NCBI RefSeq assembly: GCF_002245895.1
Contig: NZ_NPJZ01000001.1
Coordinates: forward strand, 5,678,501 to 5,742,500
Source: Rhodococcus sp. OK302
GTDB lineage: Bacteria; Actinomycetota; Actinomycetes; Mycobacteriales; Mycobacteriaceae
DNA length: 64,000 bases
Direction: 5' to 3'
Position 1 is the stretch's first letter; each line of letters starts with the position of its first letter. The position numbers were made by a program, and so were the translations under genes. Positions 29,932 through 38,335 of the stretch are shown here, in pieces. The notes beneath the pieces were generated by a model. The model ran no database searches. It was not told the origin of the DNA and was given only the letters and a program-made list of their open reading frames with translations.

Positions 29932-31104
29932 TCAGGACAACGCTTGCTCGATATCGCCGACCAAGTCGGATGCATCCTCGATACCGACTGACAGGCGAAC
30001 CAGATCGTCGGGAACCTCGAGCGCCGAACCGGCCGTCGACGCGTGGGTCATTGCGCCGGGGAATTCGATGAGGGATTCGACGCCGCCGAGAGACTCTGCA
30101 AGCGTGAAGATTTCGGTGCGCGAGCACAGGTCGAGAGCTGCAGCCTTGCCGCCCTTGAGCCGTACCGAGATCATGCCGCCGAAGCGTCGCATCTGCTTGG
30201 CTGCAATCTTGTGCGACGGGTGCGAGGCGAGGCCCGGGTAGATGACACTCGCGACGGCCGGGTGACCGTCGAGCAATTCGACCACCTTTTCGGCATTGTC
30301 GCTGTGACGCTCCATCCGCAACGCCAGCGTCTTGATGCCACGCAAGGTGAGGAAGGCGTCGAACGGGCCGGGAACACCGCCGGAACCGTTCTGCAGGAAC
30401 GCAAATGCGTGATCGAGTTCTTCGTCGTTGCAGACCAGTGCGCCGCCGACGACGTCGGAGTGCCCACCGATGTACTTGGTGGTGGAATGCAATGCGACGT
30501 CAGCGCCGAGCTGAAGGGGCTGCTGCAGGTAGGGCGAGGCAAAGGTGTTGTCCACCACGATCTTTGCATTGCCCTCGTGGGCGACCTCGGCAAGAAGTTC
30601 GATGTCACCGATGTTGAGCAGCGGGTTGGTGGGGGTTTCCACCCAAACCAGCTTGGTGTTGGGGCGCATTGCAGCCCGCACCGCATCGACGTCCGAAACC
30701 GGTGCCGGGGTGTATTCGATGCCCCACTGCGTGAAGACCTTGTCGATGAGCCGGAACGTTCCGCCGTACGCGTCGTCCGGAATCACCAGGTGATCACCGG
30801 GGCGCAGTACCGAGCGGAGGAGGCAGTCCGTTGCGGCCATACCGGAACTGAAAGCTCGGCCGTAGCTTCCGGATTCGAGAGCCGCGAGGTTTGCTTCGAG
30901 GGGTCGACGGGTGGGGTTGCCGGTGCGGGCGTACTCGAAGCCGTTGCGCATCCCGCCGACTCCGTCTTGCGCGAAAGTCGAACTCGCGTAGATCGGAACG
31001 TTGACGGCCCCGGTCAGCGGGTCGGGTTCGTAACCCGCGTGCACCGCCTTCGTAGAGAAACCCTGCCAATTGACGTTGTCGGCTTTGCTGCGCTGCTCGC
31101 TCAT
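29932..31104 (-). CDS. metB: Cystathionine gamma-synthase (Cys/Met metabolism PLP enzyme)
   Basis: Joins an activated homoserine with cysteine to form cystathionine; many family members also cleave cystathionine. The predicted 390-residue fold type I PLP protein has YARTGNPTRRPLEANLAALE, the PLP-lysine segment DVALHSTTKYIGGHSDVVGG and SLGGVESLIEFPGAMTHAS. Linkage to cbs one gene upstream gives both directions of transsulfuration. Synthase versus lyase cannot be decided from sequence alone. Confidence 0.9.
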   Translation of the reverse strand: MSEQRSKADNVNWQGFSTKAVHAGYEPDPLTGAVNVPIYASSTFAQDGVGGMRNGFEYARTGNPTRRPLEANLAALESGSYGRAFSSGMAATDCLLRSVLRPGDHLVIPDDAYGGTFRLIDKVFTQWGIEYTPAPVSDVDAVRAAMRPNTKLVWVETPTNPLLNIGDIELLAEVAHEGNAKIVVDNTFASPYLQQPLQLGADVALHSTTKYIGGHSDVVGGALVCNDEELDHAFAFLQNGSGGVPGPFDAFLTLRGIKTLALRMERHSDNAEKVVELLDGHPAVASVIYPGLASHPSHKIAAKQMRRFGGMISVRLKGGKAAALDLCSRTEIFTLAESLGGVESLIEFPGAMTHASTAGSALEVPDDLVRLSVGIEDASDLVGDIEQALS

Positions 31105-31171
31105 ACAACCAGACTAATAGGCGCAACACGCAGAAGCGGGTCCGAGCGTCGTATCCGCACCGCCTACCTGG

Positions 31172-31777
31172 TCAATTCCTGAGGTACTGCAGGATTTGAA
31201 TGGCAAGGTCGACTCCCAGTTCGGCATCAACCGTGGGGCCCATCACTATCAGCGTGACGAGGACATCCGTTGTAATAGCGCTGACAACGGGACCACCCTT
31301 CACAGCAGCCCCCAACTCGGCCAGCCGTGGATCTTGAACCGTATAGCCGTTGGACTTGCGCATGGCTTCGACCGTGGAAGGTGGGGAGCTCATGTGCATG
31401 ACGGATACGTTCAACTGGAGTCCGCCCGAACTGATCCAGAGGCACATATTGGGAATGGGTTCGGATTGCGTCGCCCCGCGCACCTGGGCGGACAGTACCG
31501 ATGCCAGCGAGTCACAATCAGTCGGCCGGCCACCAGGTACCGCAGCCGGGGCGACCGTCGTGGATGTCACCGTCGTGGATGTATTCGTCGTGGATGTATT
31601 CGTCGTGGATGTATTCGTCGTAGTCGCAGAACCCGTAATCGACGCGCCCGAAGTAGATCCCGACACCGCCTGCGGCGTGCCGACAACTGACGAACTACAC
31701 GAAGCCGTCAAAAGGCCCACGGCCGCGACAAAAAGACAGAAATATCCCCTGAATGATTCCCCCATGAACGGCGACAC
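31172..31777 (-). CDS. Putative lipoprotein with Thr/Asn/Ser repeat linker
   Basis: A predicted 201-residue exported lipoprotein: signal peptide with lipobox LTASC, then a low-complexity Ser/Thr linker containing three TNTST units, then a globular domain (from PTDCDSLASVLSAQV) ending VDLAIQILQYLRN with two cysteines likely to form a disulfide. This layout resembles DUF3558-type actinobacterial lipoproteins. The start could be the ATG at 31777 or at 31765. In mycobacteria the slot between cbs and metB holds a Pro-rich antigen gene (recalled), so the position may favour envelope proteins. Confidence 0.7.
   Translation of the reverse strand: MSPFMGESFRGYFCLFVAAVGLLTASCSSSVVGTPQAVSGSTSGASITGSATTTNTSTTNTSTTNTSTTVTSTTVAPAAVPGGRPTDCDSLASVLSAQVRGATQSEPIPNMCLWISSGGLQLNVSVMHMSSPPSTVEAMRKSNGYTVQDPRLAELGAAVKGGPVVSAITTDVLVTLIVMGPTVDAELGVDLAIQILQYLRN
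31557..31616 (-). repeat. 15-bp in-frame tandem repeat inside the lipoprotein gene
   Basis: gtcgtggatgtattc is repeated exactly at 31572-31586, 31587-31601 and 31602-31616, after a diverged copy at 31557-31571. Each unit encodes NTSTT-type residues, so copy changes would lengthen or shorten the linker without breaking the frame. Confidence 0.9.
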
Positions 31778-31804
31778 TACCGCCCATGAGGGAACTCGGC
31801 TGAG

Positions 31805-33190
31805 TCAGGAACCTGCGCTCAGGAAACCCAGGAGATCGTGACGGGTGATGACGCCGACGGGCTTGCCGTCGTCGACGACCATGAGGGCGTCGGTGTCACC
31901 GAGCGCCTTGGTGGCAGCCGAGACCGGTTCGCCGGATCCGATCAGCGGGAACGGCTTGCTCATGTGCTTTTCGACCGAATCGGCAAGTTGCGCACGGCCT
32001 TCGAAGACCGCGCTGAGCAAGTCGCGTTCCGTCACGCTGCCCGCGACTTCACCGGCCATGACGGGGGGTTCGGCACCGACTACCGGCATCTGCGATACGC
32101 CGTATTCGCGCAGAATCTCGATGGCGTCGCGCAGGGTTTCCGACGGGTGGGTGTGCACGAGGTCGGGCAGTTCCCCTGACTTTCCGCGCAACACATCGCC
32201 GACGGTGGGGACGTCGGTCTTGCCGTCGAGCGGGGTACGCAGGAAGCCGTACGACGCCATCCACTGATCGTTGAAAATCTTGGACAGGTAGCCGCGGCCA
32301 CCATCCGGAAGCAGTACGACGATGAGCGCGTCGGGGCCTTCACGCTTGGCTACTTCGAGAGCTGCAACGACGGCCATGCCGCAGGATCCGCCGACGAGGA
32401 GGCCTTCTTCACGAGCGAGTCGACGCGTCATCTCGAAGGAATCCGCGTCGGAAACGGCGATGATCTCGTCGGGAATGGACGGGTCGTAAGCGGTGGGCCA
32501 GAAGTCTTCGCCGACCCCTTCGACGAGGTACGGGCGCCCGGTTCCGCCGGAGTAGACGGAGCCTTCGGGGTCGACGCCGACAACTTTGACCTTGCCGTCG
32601 GAAACTTCCTTGAGGTAACGGCCGGTGCCGGTGATGGTTCCGCCGGTGCCGACGCCGGCAACGAAGTGCGTGACCTTGCCGTCGGTGTCGGCCCAGATCT
32701 CGGGGCCGGTGGTCTCGTAGTGGCTTTCCGGTCCGCCCGGGTTGGAGTACTGGTTGGGCTTCCAGGCGCCGGGGATTTCACGGGTGAGTCGATCGGACAC
32801 GCTGTAGTAACTGTTGGGGTGCTCGGGTGCGACGGCCGTGGGGCACACGACAACCTCAGCTCCGTACGCACGCAGGACGTTTCGCTTGTCTTCGCTAACC
32901 TTGTCGGGGCAGACGAATACGCACTTGTAGCCGCGCTTCTGAGCGACGAGCGCCAGTCCGATGCCCGTGTTACCCGAAGTCGGTTCGACGATGGTGCCGC
33001 CCGGCTTCAATTCTCCGGAAGCCTCGGCCGCGTCGATCATCTTGACGGCGATGCGGTCCTTGGAGCTGCCGCCCGGATTGAGGTACTCGATCTTGGCTGC
33101 CACCGTGCCGTAATTCTCGCCGGTGACGGACGTGAGCTTGACAAGTGGGGTGTTCCCGATCAGGTCTACGACGTGTTCCGCGATGCGCAT
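31805..33190 (-). CDS. cbs: Cystathionine beta-synthase
   Basis: Condenses serine with homocysteine to cystathionine. The predicted 461-residue protein has a PLP catalytic domain (1-320) with LNPGGSSKDRIA (PLP lysine), PTSGNTGIGLA and AGVGTGGTITGTGRYL, then a CBS-pair domain (about 335-455). The CBS pair may bind an adenosine ligand for regulation. N-terminal start MRIAEHVVDLIGNTPLV is the usual one. No heme-binding N-terminal segment is present. Confidence 0.94.
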   Translation of the reverse strand: MRIAEHVVDLIGNTPLVKLTSVTGENYGTVAAKIEYLNPGGSSKDRIAVKMIDAAEASGELKPGGTIVEPTSGNTGIGLALVAQKRGYKCVFVCPDKVSEDKRNVLRAYGAEVVVCPTAVAPEHPNSYYSVSDRLTREIPGAWKPNQYSNPGGPESHYETTGPEIWADTDGKVTHFVAGVGTGGTITGTGRYLKEVSDGKVKVVGVDPEGSVYSGGTGRPYLVEGVGEDFWPTAYDPSIPDEIIAVSDADSFEMTRRLAREEGLLVGGSCGMAVVAALEVAKREGPDALIVVLLPDGGRGYLSKIFNDQWMASYGFLRTPLDGKTDVPTVGDVLRGKSGELPDLVHTHPSETLRDAIEILREYGVSQMPVVGAEPPVMAGEVAGSVTERDLLSAVFEGRAQLADSVEKHMSKPFPLIGSGEPVSAATKALGDTDALMVVDDGKPVGVITRHDLLGFLSAGS

Positions 33191-33270
33191 CGCTCCATGC
33201 TCTCAGATCCGGCGAATCGCCGCTCGTAGACGCCGCGCGAATGACGTCGGATCCGGATAGATTGGCCAGT

Positions 33271-34224
33271 GTGAGTCGGTCCGGGATCAAAGCGTCTGTG
33301 GCCACCGTCGTGGCCGGATCGAGCGCCGGCACCGCCACATGGTTGGCCTACCACTATCTGATGTCGCAAGCCGGCGCCGCTCGCGGTGTCATCGGGCGCA
33401 ATATCGCCAAACCACCCGAAGCCGACGGCGTGTACGCACCGGGCGTCGACACACCGGAACGATGGTGGCGGGGCGTCCCTTTTGATCTCCACCTGATGAT
33501 CTTCGGCGATTCGTCGGCAGCCGGTGTGGGCGCTTTGACAGCCGACGAGGTCCCCGGGGTTCGGGTCGCGAAACTACTCGCCGACGAAACCGGGAAACGA
33601 ATCCGATTGAGCACCAAAGCTATCGGCGGTGCCACGTCACGCGGCTTGAGCGGCCAGGTCGACGCCATGTTCATTGCCGGAGCCCCGCCTGACGCTGCGG
33701 TCATCCTGATCGGGGCCAACGACGTGACCGCAAAGAACGCGATTCACGCGTCGGCAAGGCGACTGGGAGACGCGGTACGACGCCTACGCGGCAGCGGCGC
33801 CGTCGTCGTTGTCGGGACCTGCCCGGATCTGGGAGTTGTCACGGCCATTCCGCAACCACTGCGGACCGTCGTACGTGAATGGGGCCATCGGTTGGCGTCG
33901 GCACAGGCGTCGGCGACGAAGGCCGCCGGCGGTCATCCCGTTCCGTTGGCAGATTTGTTGGCAAAAGAGTTCCTGGCTTCACCGGACACAATGTTCTCGG
34001 CTGATCGTTTCCATCCGTCGGCCGCGGGATACGAACTCGCGGCCCGGCAGATCGTGCCGGTACTCGCTTCGGCGTTGGGTGAATGGAAGGGCGGACCGCT
34101 GCCCGATCTCCCGCAGGTCTCCGACGCCGCGCAGGCACAAACGATGACCGCTCGGTTGGCCAGAGTGCTGAACCGCGCAGGCTTGCACCCGAAACCTGCA
34201 GTTCAGCAGCTTGCGGGCGACTGA
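33271..34224 (+). CDS. SGNH/GDSL-family hydrolase (Rv1075c-like)
   Basis: A predicted 317-residue enzyme. Near the N-terminus it has a hydrophobic stretch (ASVATVVAGSSAGTATWLAYHYL), which may anchor or export it. The SGNH blocks are clear: FGDSSAAGVG (Ser), IGANDVT (Asn) and SADRFHPSAAGYELA (D-x-x-H). Such proteins are esterases, acting on lipids or acylated glycans. GTG at 33271 lacks a ribosome site but has tagatt seven bases upstream, fitting a leaderless transcript; ATG at 33241 is the alternative start. Confidence 0.85.
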   Translation: MSRSGIKASVATVVAGSSAGTATWLAYHYLMSQAGAARGVIGRNIAKPPEADGVYAPGVDTPERWWRGVPFDLHLMIFGDSSAAGVGALTADEVPGVRVAKLLADETGKRIRLSTKAIGGATSRGLSGQVDAMFIAGAPPDAAVILIGANDVTAKNAIHASARRLGDAVRRLRGSGAVVVVGTCPDLGVVTAIPQPLRTVVREWGHRLASAQASATKAAGGHPVPLADLLAKEFLASPDTMFSADRFHPSAAGYELAARQIVPVLASALGEWKGGPLPDLPQVSDAAQAQTMTARLARVLNRAGLHPKPAVQQLAGD

Positions 34225-34347
34225 GTGAGACTGCCTGCCCGCTGCTTCGGGTAAGCAACGTAAATTGACACTCGAAGCTGCAATCAACTTGCCCTGCCCA
34301 ATCGACACATCTGTGCGTCTAAAGAGCAGTACACATAAGGAGTTTTC

Positions 34348-35565
34348 ATGCCCGAGGCAGTAATCGTCTCAGCAGTACGGTCGCCCATCGGCCGCGCAAT
34401 GAAGGGTTCGCTCAAGAGCATCCGCCCGGATGACCTCGCTACCCAGATGGTTGCCGCCGCGCTGGCCAAGATCCCGGAGCTCGACCCCACCGAGATCGAC
34501 GACCTCATGTTCGGTTGCGGCCAGCCTGCCGGCCAGTCGGGCTTCAACATCGCCCGCGTCATCGCCGTTCAGCTCGGCTACGACTTCCTCCCCGGCGTGA
34601 CGGTCAACCGTTACTGCTCCTCTTCGCTGCAGACCACGCGTATGGCTCTGCACGCTATCCGCGCAGGCGAGGGCGACGTCTTCATCTCCGGCGGCGTCGA
34701 GTCCGTCTCCAGCTTCGTCACGGGCAACGCCGACGGCATGCCCAACACCAAGAACCCGCTCTTCGAAGCCGCTCAGGCTCGTAGCGCGAAGCTCGCCGAA
34801 GGCGGAGTCGCCTGGACCGATCCTCGCGAAGAGGGCCTGATCCCCGACGTCTACCTGGGCATGGGCCAGACCGCCGAGAACGTCGCTTCGGCAACCGGCA
34901 TCAGCCGCGAGGACCAGGACCGCTTTGCAGTCCGCAGCCAGAACCTGGCCGAGGCAGCCATCAACCGCGGCTTCTTCGAGCGCGAGATCACGCCGGTCAC
35001 CCTCGCTGACGGCACCGTCGTCTCCAAGGATGACGGCCCGCGCGCCGGCACCACCTACGAAGCCATCAGTGGCCTCAAGCCCGTCTTCCGTCCCGACGGC
35101 ACCGTCACCGCCGGCAACGCTTGCCCGCTCAACGACGGCGCAGCCGCTCTGGTGATCATGTCCGACACCAAGGCAAAGGCATTGGGCCTCACGCCCCTCG
35201 CCCGCATCGTCTCCACCGGCGTCTCGGGTCTGTCCCCCGAGATCATGGGCCTCGGCCCGATCCAGGCCGTCAAGAACGCCCTGAAGTTCGCCGGCAAGTC
35301 GATCTCCGACATCGACCTCTTCGAGATCAACGAGGCCTTCGCTGTTCAGGTCATCGGTTCCGCTCGTGAGCTCGGCATCGAAGAAGACAAGCTCAACATC
35401 TCCGGCGGCGCGCTTGCTCTGGGCCACCCGTTCGGTATGACCGGTGCCCGCATCACCAACACCCTGATCAACAACCTGCGCGAGCAGGACAAGACCTTCG
35501 GCGTCGAGACCATGTGTGTCGGCGGCGGACAGGGCATGGCAATGGTGATCGAGCGCCTCAGCTGA
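34348..35565 (+). CDS. Acetyl-CoA C-acetyltransferase / thiolase (FadA3-like)
   Basis: A predicted 405-residue thiolase. Catalytic residues are in place: NRYCSSSLQTTRMALHA (nucleophile Cys near residue 93), INEAFAVQV, GGALALGHPFGMTGAR (His) and ETMCVGGGQGMAMV (second Cys). It either degrades beta-ketoacyl-CoA or makes acetoacetyl-CoA. ATG follows acacataaggag (AGGAG). The gene lies near two crotonase-fold genes on the opposite strand, as in the Rv1070c-Rv1074c arrangement (recalled). Confidence 0.93.
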   Translation: MPEAVIVSAVRSPIGRAMKGSLKSIRPDDLATQMVAAALAKIPELDPTEIDDLMFGCGQPAGQSGFNIARVIAVQLGYDFLPGVTVNRYCSSSLQTTRMALHAIRAGEGDVFISGGVESVSSFVTGNADGMPNTKNPLFEAAQARSAKLAEGGVAWTDPREEGLIPDVYLGMGQTAENVASATGISREDQDRFAVRSQNLAEAAINRGFFEREITPVTLADGTVVSKDDGPRAGTTYEAISGLKPVFRPDGTVTAGNACPLNDGAAALVIMSDTKAKALGLTPLARIVSTGVSGLSPEIMGLGPIQAVKNALKFAGKSISDIDLFEINEAFAVQVIGSARELGIEEDKLNISGGALALGHPFGMTGARITNTLINNLREQDKTFGVETMCVGGGQGMAMVIERLS

Positions 35566-35584
35566 TCCCCCGCCTTTAACGATG

Positions 35585-35619
35585 ACAGCCGCCCGGCATC
35601 TGCTGGGCGGCTGTTTTCG
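35585..35619. terminator. Terminator between thiolase and enoyl-CoA hydratase genes
   Basis: The stem acagccgccc (35585-35594) pairs with gggcggctgt (about 35605-35615), followed by a T run (tttt). It serves two convergent genes. Confidence 0.75.
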
Positions 35620-35622
35620 TAG

Positions 35623-36417
35623 TCAGGTTGCGGTCTGACTCCGGCCGCGGTCCATAACAGCTTGACGACGTTCCGCTACTCGCGACGGATCAAAATCTGC
35701 CATCCACTTTTTCGACGTCGAATCCTCCACCTGGAGAGCTTGATTCGCGACATGCTCCTGCGCTCGCCGGTACGAATCGAGTAGGGCCCGAACACCGGGT
35801 TGATCATTCCCCACGATGGACTCGGCCACCGCGAGAGCCGCCGGTATCAATCGATCATGTGGCACCACTTCGGTGACCAGACCCGCGCGCAGTGCCTGCT
35901 CCGCGTTGAGGAAGTCTCCGGACAAGCTCATCCGGCGTGCCAGGCCCATTCCCACTGCTGCCGGCAACCGGTACGTCAAACCCCAACCGGGCAGAACCCC
36001 GACACGGGCATGAGTATCGGCGAAACTCGCGTGCTCGGACGCGATGAGGAAATCGCACGCAAGCGCGAACTCCAGTCCCCCGGTGATCGCCGCGCCGTTG
36101 ATCGCACCGATCACCGGCTTGGACAGAGGCCGCCACGGATGCCCAATGGGGACTTCCTGTTCCGAGACGAGGGCAGCATTCTCACCGCTGCCTCCCAGCT
36201 CACGCAGATCCAAACCGGCACAGAAAGCGGGATCCGTTCCCGTCAGAATGACGACGTCGACCTCGTCGTCCGAGTCCGCCCGGGCCAGAGCGTCGCGCGT
36301 CGCAGCGATCAACTCCGAACTGAGAGCGTTGCGCGCGCGGGGACGATTGAGCGTCAGTATCCGAACTCGTCCGTGTTGTTCCTCGAGCAGGACTGCTGAG
36401 CTGTGTCCGTCACTCAA
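35623..36417 (-). CDS. Enoyl-CoA hydratase/isomerase family protein (crotonase fold)
   Basis: A predicted 264-residue crotonase-fold enzyme: NRPRARNALSSELIA, DPAFCAGLDL (CoA oxyanion), GAINGAAITGGLEFALACD (first catalytic Glu position present) and ADTHARVGVLPGWGL, where the second Glu of classic hydratases is replaced by His. So it may be a hydratase of altered specificity. Its ATG overlaps the stop of the next crotonase gene upstream (ATGA, 36414-36417), forming an operon with it. Confidence 0.85.
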   Translation of the reverse strand: MSDGHSSAVLLEEQHGRVRILTLNRPRARNALSSELIAATRDALARADSDDEVDVVILTGTDPAFCAGLDLRELGGSGENAALVSEQEVPIGHPWRPLSKPVIGAINGAAITGGLEFALACDFLIASEHASFADTHARVGVLPGWGLTYRLPAAVGMGLARRMSLSGDFLNAEQALRAGLVTEVVPHDRLIPAALAVAESIVGNDQPGVRALLDSYRRAQEHVANQALQVEDSTSKKWMADFDPSRVAERRQAVMDRGRSQTAT

Positions 36418-37169
36418 TTCGGCAGCGCTCCCTTTGCGAAACTCCCCAACTGTCGAATCAACTCTCGCGCAGCATCGTCCTCGCGCTGAACTGCGGCGCG
36501 CGCTTCTTCCACCCAGCCTTGGCGCAGAAGCTTTTTCGCGGCCAGGACGGCAGGTCCGACGTTACCGGCGATCTGCGCGGCTGATTCCTGCACACGCGCC
36601 TGCAGTTGGTCGACCGGAACCGCAGCGACGGCAATGCCGATCTCGGCAGCTTCCACGCCGCTCACCCACCGAGCGGTCAACAGAAGTTCCGAAGCACGCT
36701 GTGTGCCAATCACCTTGGGTAGCATCCAACTACTCGCTGCCTCGGGCGCAGTACCCAAAGACGTGAACGGGGCCCGCAATCGGGCATCCTCGGCGACGTA
36801 GACGACGTCGCAGAAAAGCAGCATTGTCAGTCCGATTCCGACGGCAGCACCATGCACCGCAGCGATCAGCGGTTTCGGAAACTCCACCAAAGCCACGATC
36901 AGCGGCGCAAACGCGAGCCCGAAATCAGCTGTGTCCGCACCAGGTTCGGAAAGTGCGCGCAGGTCGACGCCACTCGAGAACGCCTTGCCCGCACCTTCGA
37001 TGACCACCACCGCGACGGTTGAATCTGCTGCCGCGTCGTCAAGCGCTTTGGTCAGTGCGCGGAACCCTGCCGGGTTGAAGGCGTTGAGTCGACCGGGGTT
37101 GTTGAGCGTCACTGTCCGCACAGATCCGGCATCGGAGACTAGGACGGGTTCAATTGTTGGTGTCGACAT
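36414..37169 (-). CDS. Delta3,delta2-enoyl-CoA isomerase-like protein (crotonase fold)
   Basis: A predicted 251 residues: NNPGRLNAFNPAGF, AFSSGVDLRAL (CoA-binding loop), AAVHGAAVGIGLTMLLFCD (no Glu at the hydratase position) and APFTSLGTAPEAASSWMLP. The last motif resembles the isomerase (ECI2-type) pattern with the single catalytic Glu in PE. This suggests double-bond isomerisation of unsaturated acyl-CoA rather than hydration. First gene of a two-gene crotonase operon. Confidence 0.82.
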   Translation of the reverse strand: MSTPTIEPVLVSDAGSVRTVTLNNPGRLNAFNPAGFRALTKALDDAAADSTVAVVVIEGAGKAFSSGVDLRALSEPGADTADFGLAFAPLIVALVEFPKPLIAAVHGAAVGIGLTMLLFCDVVYVAEDARLRAPFTSLGTAPEAASSWMLPKVIGTQRASELLLTARWVSGVEAAEIGIAVAAVPVDQLQARVQESAAQIAGNVGPAVLAAKKLLRQGWVEEARAAVQREDDAARELIRQLGSFAKGALPN

Positions 37170-37243
37170 GGGTTGTACGTACGCCCTTCACTTCAACGGG
37201 AACCAAGCACTTGCTCGGCTATTGAAGGTAACCCGACTACGCC

Positions 37244-37282
37244 GACAAAAGAAGGGCCTCCGCCGAAGCAGAGACCCTTCTT
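37244..37282 (-). terminator. Terminator after the BI-1 gene
   Basis: An imperfect hairpin: agaagggcctc and its near-complement agacccttct around a cgccgaagc loop. It lies just past the stop of the BI-1 gene read on the minus strand. Confidence 0.6.
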
Positions 37283-37300
37283 GTAAAGCTAGGAGTTGTA

Positions 37301-38167
37301 TCAGTTCCTGTTGAAGTAGCTCAGCAGGCGCAGGATCTCGACGTACAGCCACACCAGGGTGACGGTGAGGCCGAGAGCGACGCCCCAGGCTGCCTTCTCC
37401 GGCGCCTGTGCGCGGATCAGCTGATCAGCGGCATCGAAGTCGAGCAGGAAGCTGAATGCGGCCAGACCGATGCAGACGAGGCTGAAGATGATGGCCATCA
37501 TCCCGCCGTCACGCAGGCCCAGTCCGCCGTCGATGAAGAAGCTGGCCACCAGGTTGCCCAGCGACAGAACCACGACGCCGATCAGGGCGCCGATGATCAT
37601 GCGAGTCAGGCGCGGGGTGACGCGGATTGCGCCGGTCTTGTAGACCACGAGCATGCCGAAGAACACGCCGAAGGTACCGAGAACAGCCTGCGAGATCAGC
37701 GTCGTGGCCGATACACCGCCGGCGGCTTCGATCGGACCGGTGAACAGGAACGACAGCGCACCGAGGAAAAGACCCTCAAAAGCGGCGTAGGCGAGCACGA
37801 TGGCCGGGTTGTCCATCTTGCGGCCGAAGGTCGCCACCAGCACGAGACCAAGGCCAACCAAGCCGCCGACCATCACGAACGGCGTCGCGAGACCCGGATC
37901 GTTGTACACCAGGAAGTACGAGATGATCGCCGTCAACGACAGAACACCGAGCGTGATGCCCGTCTTGGTGACGACGTCGTCGATCGTCATGGCCCGCGAT
38001 ACGGGACCGGTCTGGTAGGGCTCGGCCGGCGCGTACTGCGGCTGACCGAACTGCTGGGTGGCCTGCGTGGCGCCCGCCGTCGCAGATCCGAACGAGGCGT
38101 ATCCGTTGCCCTCTTGCTTGGGCAGATTGCGGAACACCGGGTTGCTAGTGGTGCGCACCGTGATCAT
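37301..38167 (-). CDS. Bax inhibitor-1/YccA family membrane protein
   Basis: A predicted 288-residue protein with a Gln/Pro/Tyr-rich cytoplasmic N-terminus (about 60 residues) and seven membrane segments from TGITLGVLSLTAIISYFLV to the C-terminal LLSYFNRN, the TMBIM/BI-1 layout. The acidic pair in the last helices (DFDAADQL) fits the pH/Ca2+ sensor region of this family. Proposed roles are calcium leak and membrane-protein quality control; not provable here. Confidence 0.88.
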   Translation of the reverse strand: MITVRTTSNPVFRNLPKQEGNGYASFGSATAGATQATQQFGQPQYAPAEPYQTGPVSRAMTIDDVVTKTGITLGVLSLTAIISYFLVYNDPGLATPFVMVGGLVGLGLVLVATFGRKMDNPAIVLAYAAFEGLFLGALSFLFTGPIEAAGGVSATTLISQAVLGTFGVFFGMLVVYKTGAIRVTPRLTRMIIGALIGVVVLSLGNLVASFFIDGGLGLRDGGMMAIIFSLVCIGLAAFSFLLDFDAADQLIRAQAPEKAAWGVALGLTVTLVWLYVEILRLLSYFNRN

Positions 38168-38335
38168 CCCTTCATCGTGGTGACCTGCGACGGGTATGTC
38201 GCGGGTTCGCCGGACGGATCCGAGTTTCTCGACACGGTCCGTGTACTTTCAAAAAGTAAAGCACTCGTAATTTACAACGTCGGAGCAGTCGGTGTGGTTC
38301 CCGGCGCGTTGCGGGAATATCAACACTCTCCGATA

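Noticed and set aside
31105..31171. SAM or T-box element upstream of metB
   Set aside because: The gap is only 67 bases and shows no conserved riboswitch stems.
34369..35427. 352-residue minus-strand frame
   Set aside because: Antisense to the thiolase; repetitive Gly/Asp/Val composition typical of shadow frames.
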